A stretch of DNA of 64,000 bases from Eikenella corrodens (GCF_003990355.1 NZ_CP034670.1:1-64000); one strand, 5' to 3'; positions 43,340 to 52,309 are shown, numbered from the stretch's first letter. Notes: a model not told the origin generated them from the sequence alone. Program-made: numbers and translations.

Positions 43340-44911
43340 ATGAAACCCACCCTGAAAGCCTCTCTACTTAAGCTTGCTTTGGTCGGCGCGCTGTTCTACA
43401 CCAGCTACGGCCTGTCCAACCATTACGCGGCATCACTGGCCTATGTGCCGGAAATCGCTTTTGCGTGGGAGCGCGGCATTCCGTTTTGGGCGTGGACGAT
43501 TGTGCCGTATTGGTCGTTGAATCTGATGTATGCGGCGGCATTTTTCCTTTGCCGAGATGCGTGCGAACAAAACCGCTACATCGCACGGCTGGTGGCGGCC
43601 CAAATCGTCGCCACTGTTTGCTTCTTGCTGTTTCCGCTGCATTTCGGCTGGCCGAAGCCGCCCACCAGCGGGCTGTCGGGCTGGCTGTTTGATTCGCTGG
43701 TCGCGTTTGATTTGCCATACAACCAAGCGCCGTCGCTGCATATTGCACTGGCAGTTATTGTCGGCGCGTTTTATTGGGTGCGCTTCCCCAAAATCCATTT
43801 GCCGCTGTTGTTGTGGCAAAGCCTGATTGCTTTGTCGGTGCTGACGACTTACCAACACCATTTTATCGACGTACCGACCGGCGCGCTGCTGGGCTGGCTG
43901 GTGCTATGGGCCATACCGCAACGCGGCGTCTCGCCTTTTAGGTGGCGAAATCTGCCTGAAGTAGCGCCGGACGGGCAAACAGGCTACCTGAAAACGGCAT
44001 CTTGCAAAGTACGGTTGAGTTCCGATAAAGCTAAAACTTCTCCCGAAACACGTTCCCGCAAAATCAAAATCGCCATGCTGTATCTTGCCGGCGCGGTATT
44101 GTCGGCTCTGCCTGCCCTACTCGGCGGTGCATGGCTGTGGACTTTGTGGGTTAGCGTATCGTTATTGGTGGTCGCTTTCGCCTATTTGACCGGTAACCCA
44201 GCGGTGTTCCAAAAACAGGCAGACGGCAGCTTATCGGCAGCGGCAACGGTTTTGCTGTTGCCTTATCTGGCGGGTGTACGGCTGAACATGGCGTACTGGC
44301 TGCGCGGCAAGGCGAAGACGGCGCAGGTACGCGATGATGTGTTGATTGGCAGTATCTCAGGGGTTGCGGAGATTCAGCATTGTGGCGGAGTTTTTGGGAA
44401 AAAAACGGCATCTGCTGCGTTAAAAATGCTCGCAAGGTGTTCAACCTTGCTGCGCTTTTTGCCTTGCATCTACCATTTTTTGCCACAAAAATCCGCTTCA
44501 CAAGCTAAATCTCCGCAACCCCTGGCAATTTCAGACGGCCTCCCCGCCATATTGGACGTATGCGCCGAATATCCCCGCCCCCGCTATCGCGGCGCATACC
44601 GCGTTCTGCCGCTGCTGGACATGGTTACGCCGTCTGAAAACAATTTGGTGCAGGCGGCTTCGTTGCTGGAAGCATTGCGCCGGCAACACGGCAAGGTTCT
44701 GACCTGTTGCGCGCTTGGCTACGGGCGCAGCGCAGCCGTAATACTCACTTGGCTGCTGGTTTACGGCGGTTGCCGGGATTTGGCGCAAGCAACGGCGGAA
44801 CTGAAACAGACCCGCCCGCAGATGGTGCTGCCGCCGGAAACGGCAAAGGCAGTAGAAGCGGCGGCAGGCTACCTGAAAAACTTCGGCGCAGATCAAAAGG
44901 AAAACCCATGA
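43340..44911 (+). CDS. ynbD: PAP2 / dual-specificity phosphatase fusion (YnbD-like)
   Basis: A 523-residue protein. The N-terminal membrane part is a PAP2-type phosphatase with 'APSLHIAL' and 'HHFIDVPTG'; the C-terminus is a dual-specificity phosphatase with the CX5R loop 'CCALGYGRSAAV'. Both could remove phosphate from lipid intermediates. Residues near 340-395 come from a 167-bp inverted-repeat insertion that keeps the frame open, so function may be altered. Neisseria-type DUS cores occur at about 44532 and 44630, Eikenella-type at about 43980 and 44868. It overlaps the next start by four bases. Confidence 0.85.
   Translation: MKPTLKASLLKLALVGALFYTSYGLSNHYAASLAYVPEIAFAWERGIPFWAWTIVPYWSLNLMYAAAFFLCRDACEQNRYIARLVAAQIVATVCFLLFPLHFGWPKPPTSGLSGWLFDSLVAFDLPYNQAPSLHIALAVIVGAFYWVRFPKIHLPLLLWQSLIALSVLTTYQHHFIDVPTGALLGWLVLWAIPQRGVSPFRWRNLPEVAPDGQTGYLKTASCKVRLSSDKAKTSPETRSRKIKIAMLYLAGAVLSALPALLGGAWLWTLWVSVSLLVVAFAYLTGNPAVFQKQADGSLSAAATVLLLPYLAGVRLNMAYWLRGKAKTAQVRDDVLIGSISGVAEIQHCGGVFGKKTASAALKMLARCSTLLRFLPCIYHFLPQKSASQAKSPQPLAISDGLPAILDVCAEYPRPRYRGAYRVLPLLDMVTPSENNLVQAASLLEALRRQHGKVLTCCALGYGRSAAVILTWLLVYGGCRDLAQATAELKQTRPQMVLPPETAKAVEAAAGYLKNFGADQKENP
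44358..44524. mobile_element. 167-bp MITE-like insertion inside ynbD-like gene
   Basis: A perfect 17-bp terminal inverted repeat, CAGGGGTTGCGGAGATT at 44358 and its complement ending at 44524, bounds a segment that does not look like the rest of the protein (Cys/Lys-rich, 'CGGVFGKKTASAALKML'). No clear target duplication was seen. Not a Correia element. Confidence 0.75.
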
Positions 44912-45288
44912 ACACAATACCAACAACCGACAGCCTGATTACAGCCCGACTACTCGCCACCGCCCGCTATACTGCCATGTTCAATGCCTTGCTGCTGGCT
45001 TTGTCCGCACAACAGGGCGGCGTGTGGTCGGCAGTGCAGCTGATTTTGGCCGCAGCGCTGTTATACTGCCATATCCGCATCGAATTCGACCGCCGCGTGT
45101 TCCAAGATTTTGCCGACGGCCGCTACACGCCAGAAGCCTTCGACCAAACTTTACGGCAAATCGGCTTACGCCGTGTTACCGACAGCCGTGATATGCCACA
45201 GCGTGTATCAGGTGCAATCGCCTTGTGGCGCAAAAGCTTGTATCTAACCGCTGCACAATCAGCAATTTTCCTGATCCAACTTCTCTAA
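44908..45288 (+). CDS. Small membrane protein in ynb-like cluster
   Basis: A 126-residue protein with two membrane helices (about 20-36 and 41-56) and 'IRIEFDRRVFQDFADGRY'. It overlaps the ynbD stop by four bases, so it belongs to the operon. Function unknown; similar proteins accompany the neisserial version of this cluster as far as I recall. Confidence 0.6.
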   Translation: MNTIPTTDSLITARLLATARYTAMFNALLLALSAQQGGVWSAVQLILAAALLYCHIRIEFDRRVFQDFADGRYTPEAFDQTLRQIGLRRVTDSRDMPQRVSGAIALWRKSLYLTAAQSAIFLIQLL

Positions 45289-45301
45289 TGCCATTGATGC
45301 C

Positions 45302-46036
45302 ATGAAAAATTTCATTAAAAAACAACTTGCCTGGCTCACCGACCAAGCACTGTGCCTGTCGGTATCCTTCCTCACCGGCGTCCAACCCAAAAGCTCGCGC
45401 GAGTTGGCGTTCAACCCGCAGCAGAAAGTGTATTACGCCAATCACGGCAGCCACGGTGATTTTTTGTTGGTGTGGATTTCCCTGCCGCGCCGCTGGCGGC
45501 TTTCGACGCGCCCCGTTGCCGGTTCGGATTACTGGCTGACCAACAAACTCAAACGCTTCATCATCCAAAACGTCTTCAACGCGCTCTTGATTCCGCGCCA
45601 CAGCGATAATCCGCAGTTGATTACCGAGCAGATGAACCACGCGCTCCAAGCGGGCGATTCGCTGATTATCTTCCCCGAAGGCACTCGCAATACGGACGAA
45701 AACGAAATTCTGCTTCCATTCAAATCAGGCATTTACCATCTAGCCAAAAGCAAACCGGATACCGAATTTGTGCCGATATGGATAGACAACATCAACCGCG
45801 TCCTGCCCAAAGGTAAAGTGCTGCCCGTGCCGCTGTTGTGCGAAGTCCACATTGGCGAACCGCTGACCCTGCACGAAGATGAAGACAAAGCAGCCTTCCT
45901 CGCCCGCAGCCGCGAAGCCCTGCTGGCTTTGAAGCCGTCTGAAAGCGAACGGAGTGAGCTTCGTCCAAATGAGGGCAACAAGGTGCATCCAAACGAACAC
46001 GCTGAACTGCACCAAAACCAAGGAGAAGCATCATGA
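45302..46036 (+). CDS. PlsC-like 1-acylglycerol-3-phosphate acyltransferase
   Basis: A 244-residue acyltransferase. The catalytic box is NHGSHGDF (Asp in HX4D-type form), followed by 'IPRHSDNPQLI' and 'FPEGTRN', the phosphate-binding motif. It transfers an acyl chain to a glycerophosphate-like acceptor at the inner membrane. A 30-residue polar C-terminal tail (SESERSELRPNEG...) is unusual and contains a Neisseria-type DUS core (about 45941). Overlaps the ynbB-like start by four bases. Confidence 0.85.
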   Translation: MKNFIKKQLAWLTDQALCLSVSFLTGVQPKSSRELAFNPQQKVYYANHGSHGDFLLVWISLPRRWRLSTRPVAGSDYWLTNKLKRFIIQNVFNALLIPRHSDNPQLITEQMNHALQAGDSLIIFPEGTRNTDENEILLPFKSGIYHLAKSKPDTEFVPIWIDNINRVLPKGKVLPVPLLCEVHIGEPLTLHEDEDKAAFLARSREALLALKPSESERSELRPNEGNKVHPNEHAELHQNQGEAS

Positions 46037-47022
46037 GCTTTGCCAACACATCCAGCCAAATCATTACCGAACAAACCGCCGCCCATCTCACCCCGCAGGT
46101 GAGCTATATCTTCACCGGCGTATTTGCCGTATTGATTTTCGCCAGCATCATCGGGCAATGGCTGAAACGCAAAAACGGCGCAGGCAATGCCACCATCGCC
46201 AACCTCAACGCCCGCATCTACGCGTGGTGGCTGATGACACTGGTGCTGCTGGCCGCATTTTGGTTTGGCAAAACCGGTACGGTGGTGTTGTTTTTCCTGA
46301 TTTCGTTTGCCGCCCTGCGCGAATTCATGACCCTCGTTTATCGCCGCCGCAGCGATTATTACAGCATGGTAACCTGCTTCTACCTGTTGCTGCCGGTGCA
46401 ATATTATTTTGTTTATGACGGCTGGTACGGCATGTTCAGCATTTTCATCCCCGTGTACGGCTTTCTGGTGTTGCCGATTATCGCCAGCCTGAGCGGCCAA
46501 ACCGCCCATTTCCTCGAACGCGCCGCCAAAACGCAATGGATGGCGATGATCTGCATCTTCTGCCTCTCCCATGTGCCTGCCCTGATGTTTCTGAACTTAG
46601 ACGGCTTCGACAGCAGCGGCAATATCCTGCTGCTGATTTTCCTGATTGGCGTAGTACAGGCTTCAGACGTGTTGCAATACGTTTGGGGCAAACTGGTGGG
46701 CGGCGCCAAAATCATGCCCTCGCTTTCTCCGTCTAAAACCATATCCGGCACGGTGGGCGGCATTTTGTCTGCCACCGCGCTTGCCGCATTGATGTCGCCG
46801 ATTACCCCGTTTAGCCACGGCCAGGCTGCCGCCATCGGTTTCACTATTTGCCTGATGGGTTTCTTCGGCGGGCTGGTGATGTCTGCCATCAAGCGCGACT
46901 ACGGCGTGAAAGACTGGGGCAACATGATCCGCGGCCACGGCGGCATGCTCGACCGCGTGGATTCCATCTGCTTTGCCGCACCGGTGTTTTTCCATATTGT
47001 TCGGTACTACTGGAACGGCTGA
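46033..47022 (+). CDS. ynbB: Phosphatidate cytidylyltransferase-like (YnbB-like)
   Basis: A 329-residue membrane protein with eight or more helices. The CDP-diglyceride synthase signature appears near the C-terminus: 'SPSKTISGTVGGIL' and 'KRDYGVKDWGNMIRGHGGMLDRVDS'. It should make the CDP-lipid used by the YnbA-like enzyme, linking the two ends of the cluster. Confidence 0.88.
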   Translation: MSFANTSSQIITEQTAAHLTPQVSYIFTGVFAVLIFASIIGQWLKRKNGAGNATIANLNARIYAWWLMTLVLLAAFWFGKTGTVVLFFLISFAALREFMTLVYRRRSDYYSMVTCFYLLLPVQYYFVYDGWYGMFSIFIPVYGFLVLPIIASLSGQTAHFLERAAKTQWMAMICIFCLSHVPALMFLNLDGFDSSGNILLLIFLIGVVQASDVLQYVWGKLVGGAKIMPSLSPSKTISGTVGGILSATALAALMSPITPFSHGQAAAIGFTICLMGFFGGLVMSAIKRDYGVKDWGNMIRGHGGMLDRVDSICFAAPVFFHIVRYYWNG

Positions 47023-47084
47023 AACAAAGGCTACCTGAAACCCGTATGCCGGATTCGAAAATCCAACATCCGGGGTGGCAACCA

Positions 47085-47188
47085 TATAGTAGATTAACAA
47101 AAATCAGGACAAGGCGGCGAGCCACGGACAGTACACACGTTACGGCAAGGCGAGCCAACGCCGTACTGGTTTTTGTTAATTCACTATA
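47085..47188. mobile_element. Correia-type element 6 (104 bp)
   Basis: Full-length short form after the ynbB-like gene, with AGTAGATT instead of AGTGGATT at the left end. Confidence 0.88.
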
Positions 47189-47317
47189 AATCAAACAAGA
47201 TTGAGACCTCGAAGATTTTGCCGGATACCAGTATCCGAACTGCAAACCACAGGGCAGGTTCCCCAATCTGATTTCTCCGAAGAGCAGACTGCCTGCCGGA
47301 GGATGCCACCCCCAACC

Positions 47318-47349
47318 AAAAGGCTACCTGAAATTTCAGGTAGCCTTTT
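47318..47349. terminator. Inverted DUS pair, bidirectional terminator
   Basis: AAAAGGCTACCTGAAA directly followed by its complement TTTCAGGTAGCCTTTT, between two convergent genes. The 519-base gap 47023-47541 holds this, two Correia pieces and no gene. Confidence 0.85.
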
Positions 47350-47442
47350 CCATTGGGGCTAGGGCAGCATTCATAACCAGCCAAATTGTTTTCGATACCG
47401 GGTAACACAGAAGTATGGCAAGGCAAAGCCAACGTTGAAGCA

Positions 47443-47494
47443 ATAGTACGGCAAGGCGAGCCAACGCTGTACTGGTTTTTGTTAATTCACTATA
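47443..47494. mobile_element. Truncated Correia element 7 (right half)
   Basis: Only AGTACGGCAAGGCGAGCCAA through TTCACTATA is present. A degenerate copy of the same segment (TATGGCAAGGCAAAGCC) lies just before it. Confidence 0.75.
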
Positions 47495-47541
47495 AATTGC
47501 TTTGCCATATACCCGTCCGGTTTTTCAGGTAGCCTTTCTGC

Positions 47542-48330
47542 CTATTGATTTGCCCGAATCCAGGCCAACCAGCGGTCGAACAGGTCGGGTTGCAGGCCGG
47601 CGATGACGGAGCGTTTGAAAACGTGTTCGCCGCTCCAGAAGTCGTCGCCTTCCAGCGTGGCCAGGCGGCCGCCGGCTTCTTCGTAAATCAGGGCGCCGGC
47701 GGCGTAGTCCCACAGTTTTTGGCCGCCGTGCAGGTAGAGGTCGTAGCGGCCTGCGGCGAGGTAGCACCAGTCGAGCGTGCTGGAGCCCATGCTGCGCTGC
47801 GAGCCGAAGGGGTGGAGGGTTTGCATGCGGCTGGCGAGTTTGCCGGAACGCAGGTATTTCACTTCCACGCCCGCAATGGATTCGTTGAGCTTTTTCGGCG
47901 CGTGGCGCAGGGGCAGGGGGCGGCCGTTGAGCCATGCGCCGTGACCGCGTTCGGCAGTGAACATTTCCTGCATCATGGGGTGGAAAATAGCGCCCAGCTG
48001 GGCACGGCCGTGGCGGATGTAGGCCACGGAGAGGGCGAAGTGCGGCAGGCCGTTGATGAAGTTGTTGGTGCCGTCGATGGGGTCGACTACCCACAGCCCG
48101 GTTGCGGCATGCTGCCATATGGCGTGTTGTTCGTCGGCACTCATTTCTTCGCCCAGCATCGGGCAGTCGATGATTTGCGGCAGTTTTTGGGCAAACAGGG
48201 CTTGGGCGTGCAGGTCGGCTTCGGTGAGGCGGGTGCCGTCGCTTTTGGTGCTGACGGCGGTGTTGAGAAAACGCGGCATCACGGCGGTTTGCGCCACTTC
48301 GCGAACCAGTTCTGCTAAACGGTTGAGCAA
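47542..48330 (-). CDS. Inositol monophosphatase family protein
   Basis: About 262 residues. Metal-site motifs: 'MLGEEMS' (first Glu), 'DPIDGTNNFINGLPHFALSVA' and 'WDYAAGALIYEEAGG'. Members include SuhB, CysQ and related phosphatases; the exact substrate is open. A TTG at 48330 with GGAAGG upstream is taken as start; an ATG at 48378 without a site would add 16 residues. Divergent from rsmE. Confidence 0.9.
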   Translation of the reverse strand: MLNRLAELVREVAQTAVMPRFLNTAVSTKSDGTRLTEADLHAQALFAQKLPQIIDCPMLGEEMSADEQHAIWQHAATGLWVVDPIDGTNNFINGLPHFALSVAYIRHGRAQLGAIFHPMMQEMFTAERGHGAWLNGRPLPLRHAPKKLNESIAGVEVKYLRSGKLASRMQTLHPFGSQRSMGSSTLDWCYLAAGRYDLYLHGGQKLWDYAAGALIYEEAGGRLATLEGDDFWSGEHVFKRSVIAGLQPDLFDRWLAWIRANQ

Positions 48331-48397
48331 AATCTTTCCTTCCTGATGCTTTTCTGATAGAAATGGGATATTAACCATTTTTCGGGGTAAACAACAG

Positions 48398-49120
48398 ATG
48401 CCGCGTTTTTATGTTCCGCAAACTTTTATTGCAGGCGAGGTGCTGAGGCTGCCTGAAAATGTGTGCCGACATATCCAAGTGCTGCGCTTGCAGGCGGGTG
48501 CGCCACTGGTGTTGTTTGACGGGCAGGGGCAGTCGGTGGCGGCGGAATTGCTGGAAATCGGGCGCAAACAGGCGTTGGCGCGTGTGGATCGATTGCTCAC
48601 GGAAACGCGCGAATCGCCGTTGGCGGTTACGCTGATTCAGGCAGTATCGGCTTCGGAAAAGATGGATTTTGCGGTGCAAAAGGGCACGGAATTGGGGGTA
48701 AAACGTATCGTACCGGCGGTTTCCACGCGCTCGAATGTGCGGCTCTCGGGCGAGCGGTCGGAGAAAAAGGTGCGGCGCTGGCAGGAAATTGCTATCTCGG
48801 CTTGTGAGCAATGCGGGCGCAACGAAGTGCCGCCTGTGGCACCGATTGCCGATTTGGCGCAGGTGCTGGCTGCACTGCCGGCCGACTCAGGGGCGCGGCT
48901 GCTGCTAAGCCCGCACGGCGGTGTGCCGCTGCGCAGCCTGCCACCGACGCAAAGCGCGGTGTTGCTGATTGGGCCGGAAGGCGGATTGACGGCAGAAGAA
49001 GAGGATTTGGCACGCTCGCACGGGTTTCAGGCGGTGCAGCTCGGCGCACGGGTGTTGCGCACGGAAACGGCGGCGCTGGCGACATTGGCGGCGATGCAGG
49101 CCTTGTGGGGCGATTTTTAG
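48398..49120 (+). CDS. rsmE: 16S rRNA m3U1498 methyltransferase
   Basis: A 240-residue SPOUT enzyme: 'MPRFYVPQTFIAGEVLRLPE', 'VQKGTELGVKRIVPAVSTRSNV', 'CEQCGRNEVPPV' and 'LIGPEGGLTAEEEDLA', 'GARVLRTETAALATLAAMQ' are the knot motifs. It methylates U1498 of 16S rRNA. Confidence 0.95.
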   Translation: MPRFYVPQTFIAGEVLRLPENVCRHIQVLRLQAGAPLVLFDGQGQSVAAELLEIGRKQALARVDRLLTETRESPLAVTLIQAVSASEKMDFAVQKGTELGVKRIVPAVSTRSNVRLSGERSEKKVRRWQEIAISACEQCGRNEVPPVAPIADLAQVLAALPADSGARLLLSPHGGVPLRSLPPTQSAVLLIGPEGGLTAEEEDLARSHGFQAVQLGARVLRTETAALATLAAMQALWGDF

Positions 49121-49164
49121 CGGCATGGGCGCTGTGTTAGAATACGCGCGATTTTGAATTGGGA

Positions 49165-49207
49165 TTTTCAGGTAGCCTTCTTCCTTACCTTAGAGGCTAC
49201 CTGAAAA
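49165..49207. terminator. Inverted DUS pair between rsmE and parB
   Basis: TTTTCAGGTAGCCT ... AGGCTACCTGAAAAAAT around a 15-base loop. Confidence 0.7.
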
Positions 49208-49232
49208 AATAAATAGATTAGGAAACAGATAA

Positions 49233-50096
49233 ATGGCAAAACCGAAAAGCGGCCTCGGCGGCCGGGGCTTGGATTCTTTGTTGGCCGGCGCGGTGGGCGA
49301 CAGCAGCGGCGACAGGCTGACCAGCGTGCCGGTGCGCGACATCAAGCCGGGGCGCTACCAGCCGCGTTCGCAAATGGACGACGAAGGCCTGCAGGAACTG
49401 GCTGATTCAATTAAGGCGCAGGGCGTAATCCAGCCGGTTATCGTGCGCGAGCACGGCCTGTCGCAATACGAGCTGATTGCCGGCGAGCGCCGTTGGCGCG
49501 CCAGCCAGCTGGCGGGTTTGGCCGAAATTCCGGTGGTGATTAAGAGCATTGGCGACGAAGCGGCGCTGGCGATAGGCTTGATTGAAAATATCCAGCGCGA
49601 AAACCTCAACCCGATTGAAGAGGCGCAGGGTTTGAAGCGTTTGGTGGACGAATTCGGCCTCACGCACGAAACTGTGGCCAAGGCAGTAGGGCGCAGCCGA
49701 AGCGCGGTGTCAAACAGCCTGCGCCTGTTGGCTTTGCCCGAGCCGGTGCAGGAAATGCTGTTTTTACGCCAGCTGGAAATGGGGCACGCACGGGCCTTGT
49801 TGCCGCTGCCGGTGATGGAGCAGCTTTCATTGGCGCAGAAGGCGGTAAAAAACGGCTGGTCGGTGCGCGAGGTGGAACGGCGCAGCCAGCTGGCGCAACA
49901 GGTGCCCCAGGAGAAGAAATCAAAAACCGTCAGCCCCGATATACGCTACCTGAACGAGGCGCTTACGGAAAAGCTGGGGGTGCGCGCAGAAGTGCAAACG
50001 GCCAACCACAAGCGCGGCAAGGTGGTGTTGCATTTCGACAGCCCGGAAACTTTTGCGCGGCTGATGCAGCAGTTGGATGTGAAGTTGCCTGATTGA
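49233..50096 (+). CDS. parB: Chromosome partitioning protein ParB
   Basis: A 287-residue ParB: typical N-terminus 'KPKSGLGGRGLDSLL', CTPase motif GERRWRA, helix-turn-helix 'THETVAKAVGRSRSAVSNSLRLL' and C-terminal dimer domain. It binds parS sites near the origin and forms a sliding clamp. Normally parA precedes parB; here rsmE does, so parA must be elsewhere. Followed by the atp operon. Confidence 0.94.
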   Translation: MAKPKSGLGGRGLDSLLAGAVGDSSGDRLTSVPVRDIKPGRYQPRSQMDDEGLQELADSIKAQGVIQPVIVREHGLSQYELIAGERRWRASQLAGLAEIPVVIKSIGDEAALAIGLIENIQRENLNPIEEAQGLKRLVDEFGLTHETVAKAVGRSRSAVSNSLRLLALPEPVQEMLFLRQLEMGHARALLPLPVMEQLSLAQKAVKNGWSVREVERRSQLAQQVPQEKKSKTVSPDIRYLNEALTEKLGVRAEVQTANHKRGKVVLHFDSPETFARLMQQLDVKLPD

Positions 50097-50270
50097 GCAA
50101 AGGCTTGCTTGAGATTTTAGGTGCTTGGAAATTATGCCTGCATGGTTTTCAGGTAGCCTTTAATGCTTTAAATATTGATATTGTTTGACAAGAATTAACA
50201 CTTTTCTTGACTTTGTTGTCGTTTTTGCTTATATTTAAAGAGCTAACATTTAGTGTGTGAAGATGGCTGT

Positions 50271-50624
50271 ATGACAGCAACAATTTATCTCCAATTGGCA
50301 ATCACGGCGATACTTATTGCTGTTTTTTGGGTGTTTTCCGGCGCAGTCGCAGCCAAGTCGGCAGCGTTGGGCTGTTTATGTTACGCTGTACCCACCATCT
50401 TGGCGGTACTGGTTTTAAGGTTTTTTCTAAAGTTCCCGAAATGGCGCGGCAGCGCATTTTGGCTGGGAGAAAGTTTAAAAATAGTACTGGCGCTCGTGTT
50501 AATGACGCTGGTGTTCGTTTTTTACCGCCGACACATCGTATTCGTTCCGTTTATCGTCGGGCTGGGTGCGGTGAGTCATGCGGTGTTATTGATATTTTGG
50601 AAAGTTAAAAAGTATGGCCGGTGA
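50271..50624 (+). CDS. atpI: ATP synthase accessory protein AtpI
   Basis: A 117-residue protein with four membrane helices; starts MTATIYLQLAITAILI. It helps assemble the c-ring. ATG 50271 fits the family; overlaps atpB by 11 bases. Confidence 0.9.
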   Translation: MTATIYLQLAITAILIAVFWVFSGAVAAKSAALGCLCYAVPTILAVLVLRFFLKFPKWRGSAFWLGESLKIVLALVLMTLVFVFYRRHIVFVPFIVGLGAVSHAVLLIFWKVKKYGR

Positions 50625-51483
50625 AAGCATGAGCGCAGCCGACTACATCAAGCACCATTTGCAAAGCTTGACCAGTTTGTCGGATGTGAGCAAAGGACAG
50701 GATCTGCAAAATATTGCCGATTTCTCGTTTGTAAACATAGATTCCCTTTTTATTGCGTCTTTTTTGGCTGTTCTCGGTTCGCTGGTGCTGTGGTACGCCG
50801 CCCGCAAGGCTACGCCGGGCGTACCGGGGCGCTTTCAGGCCGCCGTGGAGATTTTGTTTGAGTTCATCGACAATTTGTGCAAGGGCATCGTTCACAACGA
50901 GCAATCGCGTAAAATAGTGGCGCCATTGGGTTTGGCACTGTTTGTTTGGATTGTCCTGATGAACACTATGGACTTGTTGCCTGTGGATTTATTGCCGTGG
51001 ATTTGGCAGCATGCAACCGGCAATCATCATGCCTTGCTTCGCGTGGTGCCTACTGCGGATTTGAACATCACTTTGGGTATGTCGATCGGGGTATTGCTTA
51101 CCTGTTTTATGTTTAATATCAAGCTTAAGGGATTGGGCGGCTGGATTCACGAATTGTTTACGGCTCCGTTCGGTATTTGGCTGGCTCCGTTCAATTTTAT
51201 TCTGAATCTGGTAGAGTTTTCTTCCAAAACCATTTCGCACGGTATGCGGTTGTTCGGCAATATGTATGCCGGCGAATTGGTGTTCCTGCTGATTGCTATG
51301 TTAGGCGGTGCTTGGGCGATGCCAGGTGGGGCAGTTACTTGGATAGACCCCGTATTGGCATTTTTCCATATTTTGGCCGGGTTTATCTGGGCGGTGTTCC
51401 ATATTTTGGTTATTGTGTTGCAAGCATTTATTTTCGTTGCCTTGGCTTTCGTGTATATCGGCCAGGCGCATAGTTCCCATTAG
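50614..51483 (+). CDS. atpB: ATP synthase subunit a
   Basis: A 289-residue membrane subunit: MAGESMSAADYIKHHLQSL start; the proton-channel helix carries the essential Arg in 'KTISHGMRLFGNMYAGE'. Works with the c-ring as the proton path. A start at 50629 is also possible, but MAGES matches the neisserial form. Confidence 0.95.
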   Translation: MAGESMSAADYIKHHLQSLTSLSDVSKGQDLQNIADFSFVNIDSLFIASFLAVLGSLVLWYAARKATPGVPGRFQAAVEILFEFIDNLCKGIVHNEQSRKIVAPLGLALFVWIVLMNTMDLLPVDLLPWIWQHATGNHHALLRVVPTADLNITLGMSIGVLLTCFMFNIKLKGLGGWIHELFTAPFGIWLAPFNFILNLVEFSSKTISHGMRLFGNMYAGELVFLLIAMLGGAWAMPGGAVTWIDPVLAFFHILAGFIWAVFHILVIVLQAFIFVALAFVYIGQAHSSH

Positions 51484-51539
51484 TAGTTTGTTGTTTTTTC
51501 GTAGTAGTTTAACTTTCACTTTTAGATAAGGAGTTTCAA

Positions 51540-51785
51540 ATGGATTTGAATAGTGCATTGGCCATCACTTGCGGCCTGATCGTTGCGTTCGGTGCGGTGG
51601 CTGCTGCGGTCAGTATCGCTCTCGTAGGTTCGAAATATCTGGAGGCCTCTGCCCGCCAGCCCGAGTTGATTGAGCCGCTGCAAACCAAATTGTTCCTGAT
51701 TGCCGGTTTGATCGATGCGGCATTCCTGATCGGCGTGGCCGTTGCTTTGCTGTTTGCCTTCGTGAATCCGTTTGCCGGAGGTTAG
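51540..51785 (+). CDS. atpE: ATP synthase subunit c
   Basis: An 81-residue two-helix proteolipid. The polar loop is ARQPEL, and the proton-carrying acid is D59 in 'GLIDAAFLIG', as in proton-type enzymes. AAGGAG is upstream. Confidence 0.96.
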   Translation: MDLNSALAITCGLIVAFGAVAAAVSIALVGSKYLEASARQPELIEPLQTKLFLIAGLIDAAFLIGVAVALLFAFVNPFAGG

Positions 51786-51838
51786 AAAGATACAAACGTC
51801 CGAAGTTTGTTTAACCCTAACTGTGAAGGTTGAGTAAA

Positions 51839-52309
51839 GTGAATATTAATTCAGCTTTAATCATACAAATAATCGTCTTCTGCCTGTTGGTGTGGTTTAC
51901 CGTGAAATTCGTGTGGCCGCCCATCGCCAAGGCTTTGGATGAGCGTGCCAGCAAGATTGCCGAGGGTTTGGCTGCTGCCGAGCGTGGGAAAAGTGATTTT
52001 GAACAAGCTGAAAGGCGTGTTGCCGAACTCATGGCTGAGGGTCGCAACCAAGTTGCCGAAATCATTACTAACGCAGAGAAACGGGCTTCCCAAATCGTTG
52101 AAGATGCCAAAAAGCAAGCCTCAGATGAAGCTGCCCGCGTTACGGCACAGGCCAAGGCCGATGTGGAACAGGAAGTGAATCGGGCGCGCGAAGCCTTGCG
52201 CGAGCAGGTGGCTGTGCTGGCGGTTAAAGGTGCTGAACAGATTTTGTGCAGCGAGATTAATGCCGACAAACATGCCCAGATGCTGGGTATGTTGAAGCAG
52301 GAGCTGTAA
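51839..52309 (+). CDS. atpF: ATP synthase subunit b
   Basis: A 156-residue subunit, GTG start at 51839 (MNINSALIIQIIVF), GAAGG nine bases upstream; the length equals E. coli AtpF. One N-terminal helix, 'KFVWPPI', then a long coiled coil forming the stator. A TTG at 51830 is less likely. Confidence 0.94.
   Translation: MNINSALIIQIIVFCLLVWFTVKFVWPPIAKALDERASKIAEGLAAAERGKSDFEQAERRVAELMAEGRNQVAEIITNAEKRASQIVEDAKKQASDEAARVTAQAKADVEQEVNRAREALREQVAVLAVKGAEQILCSEINADKHAQMLGMLKQEL

Noticed and set aside
47545..48318. Plus-strand frame of 257 codons opposite the inositol monophosphatase gene
   Set aside because: The minus strand has all metal-site motifs; the plus-strand translation is Gly/Val/His-rich without domains.
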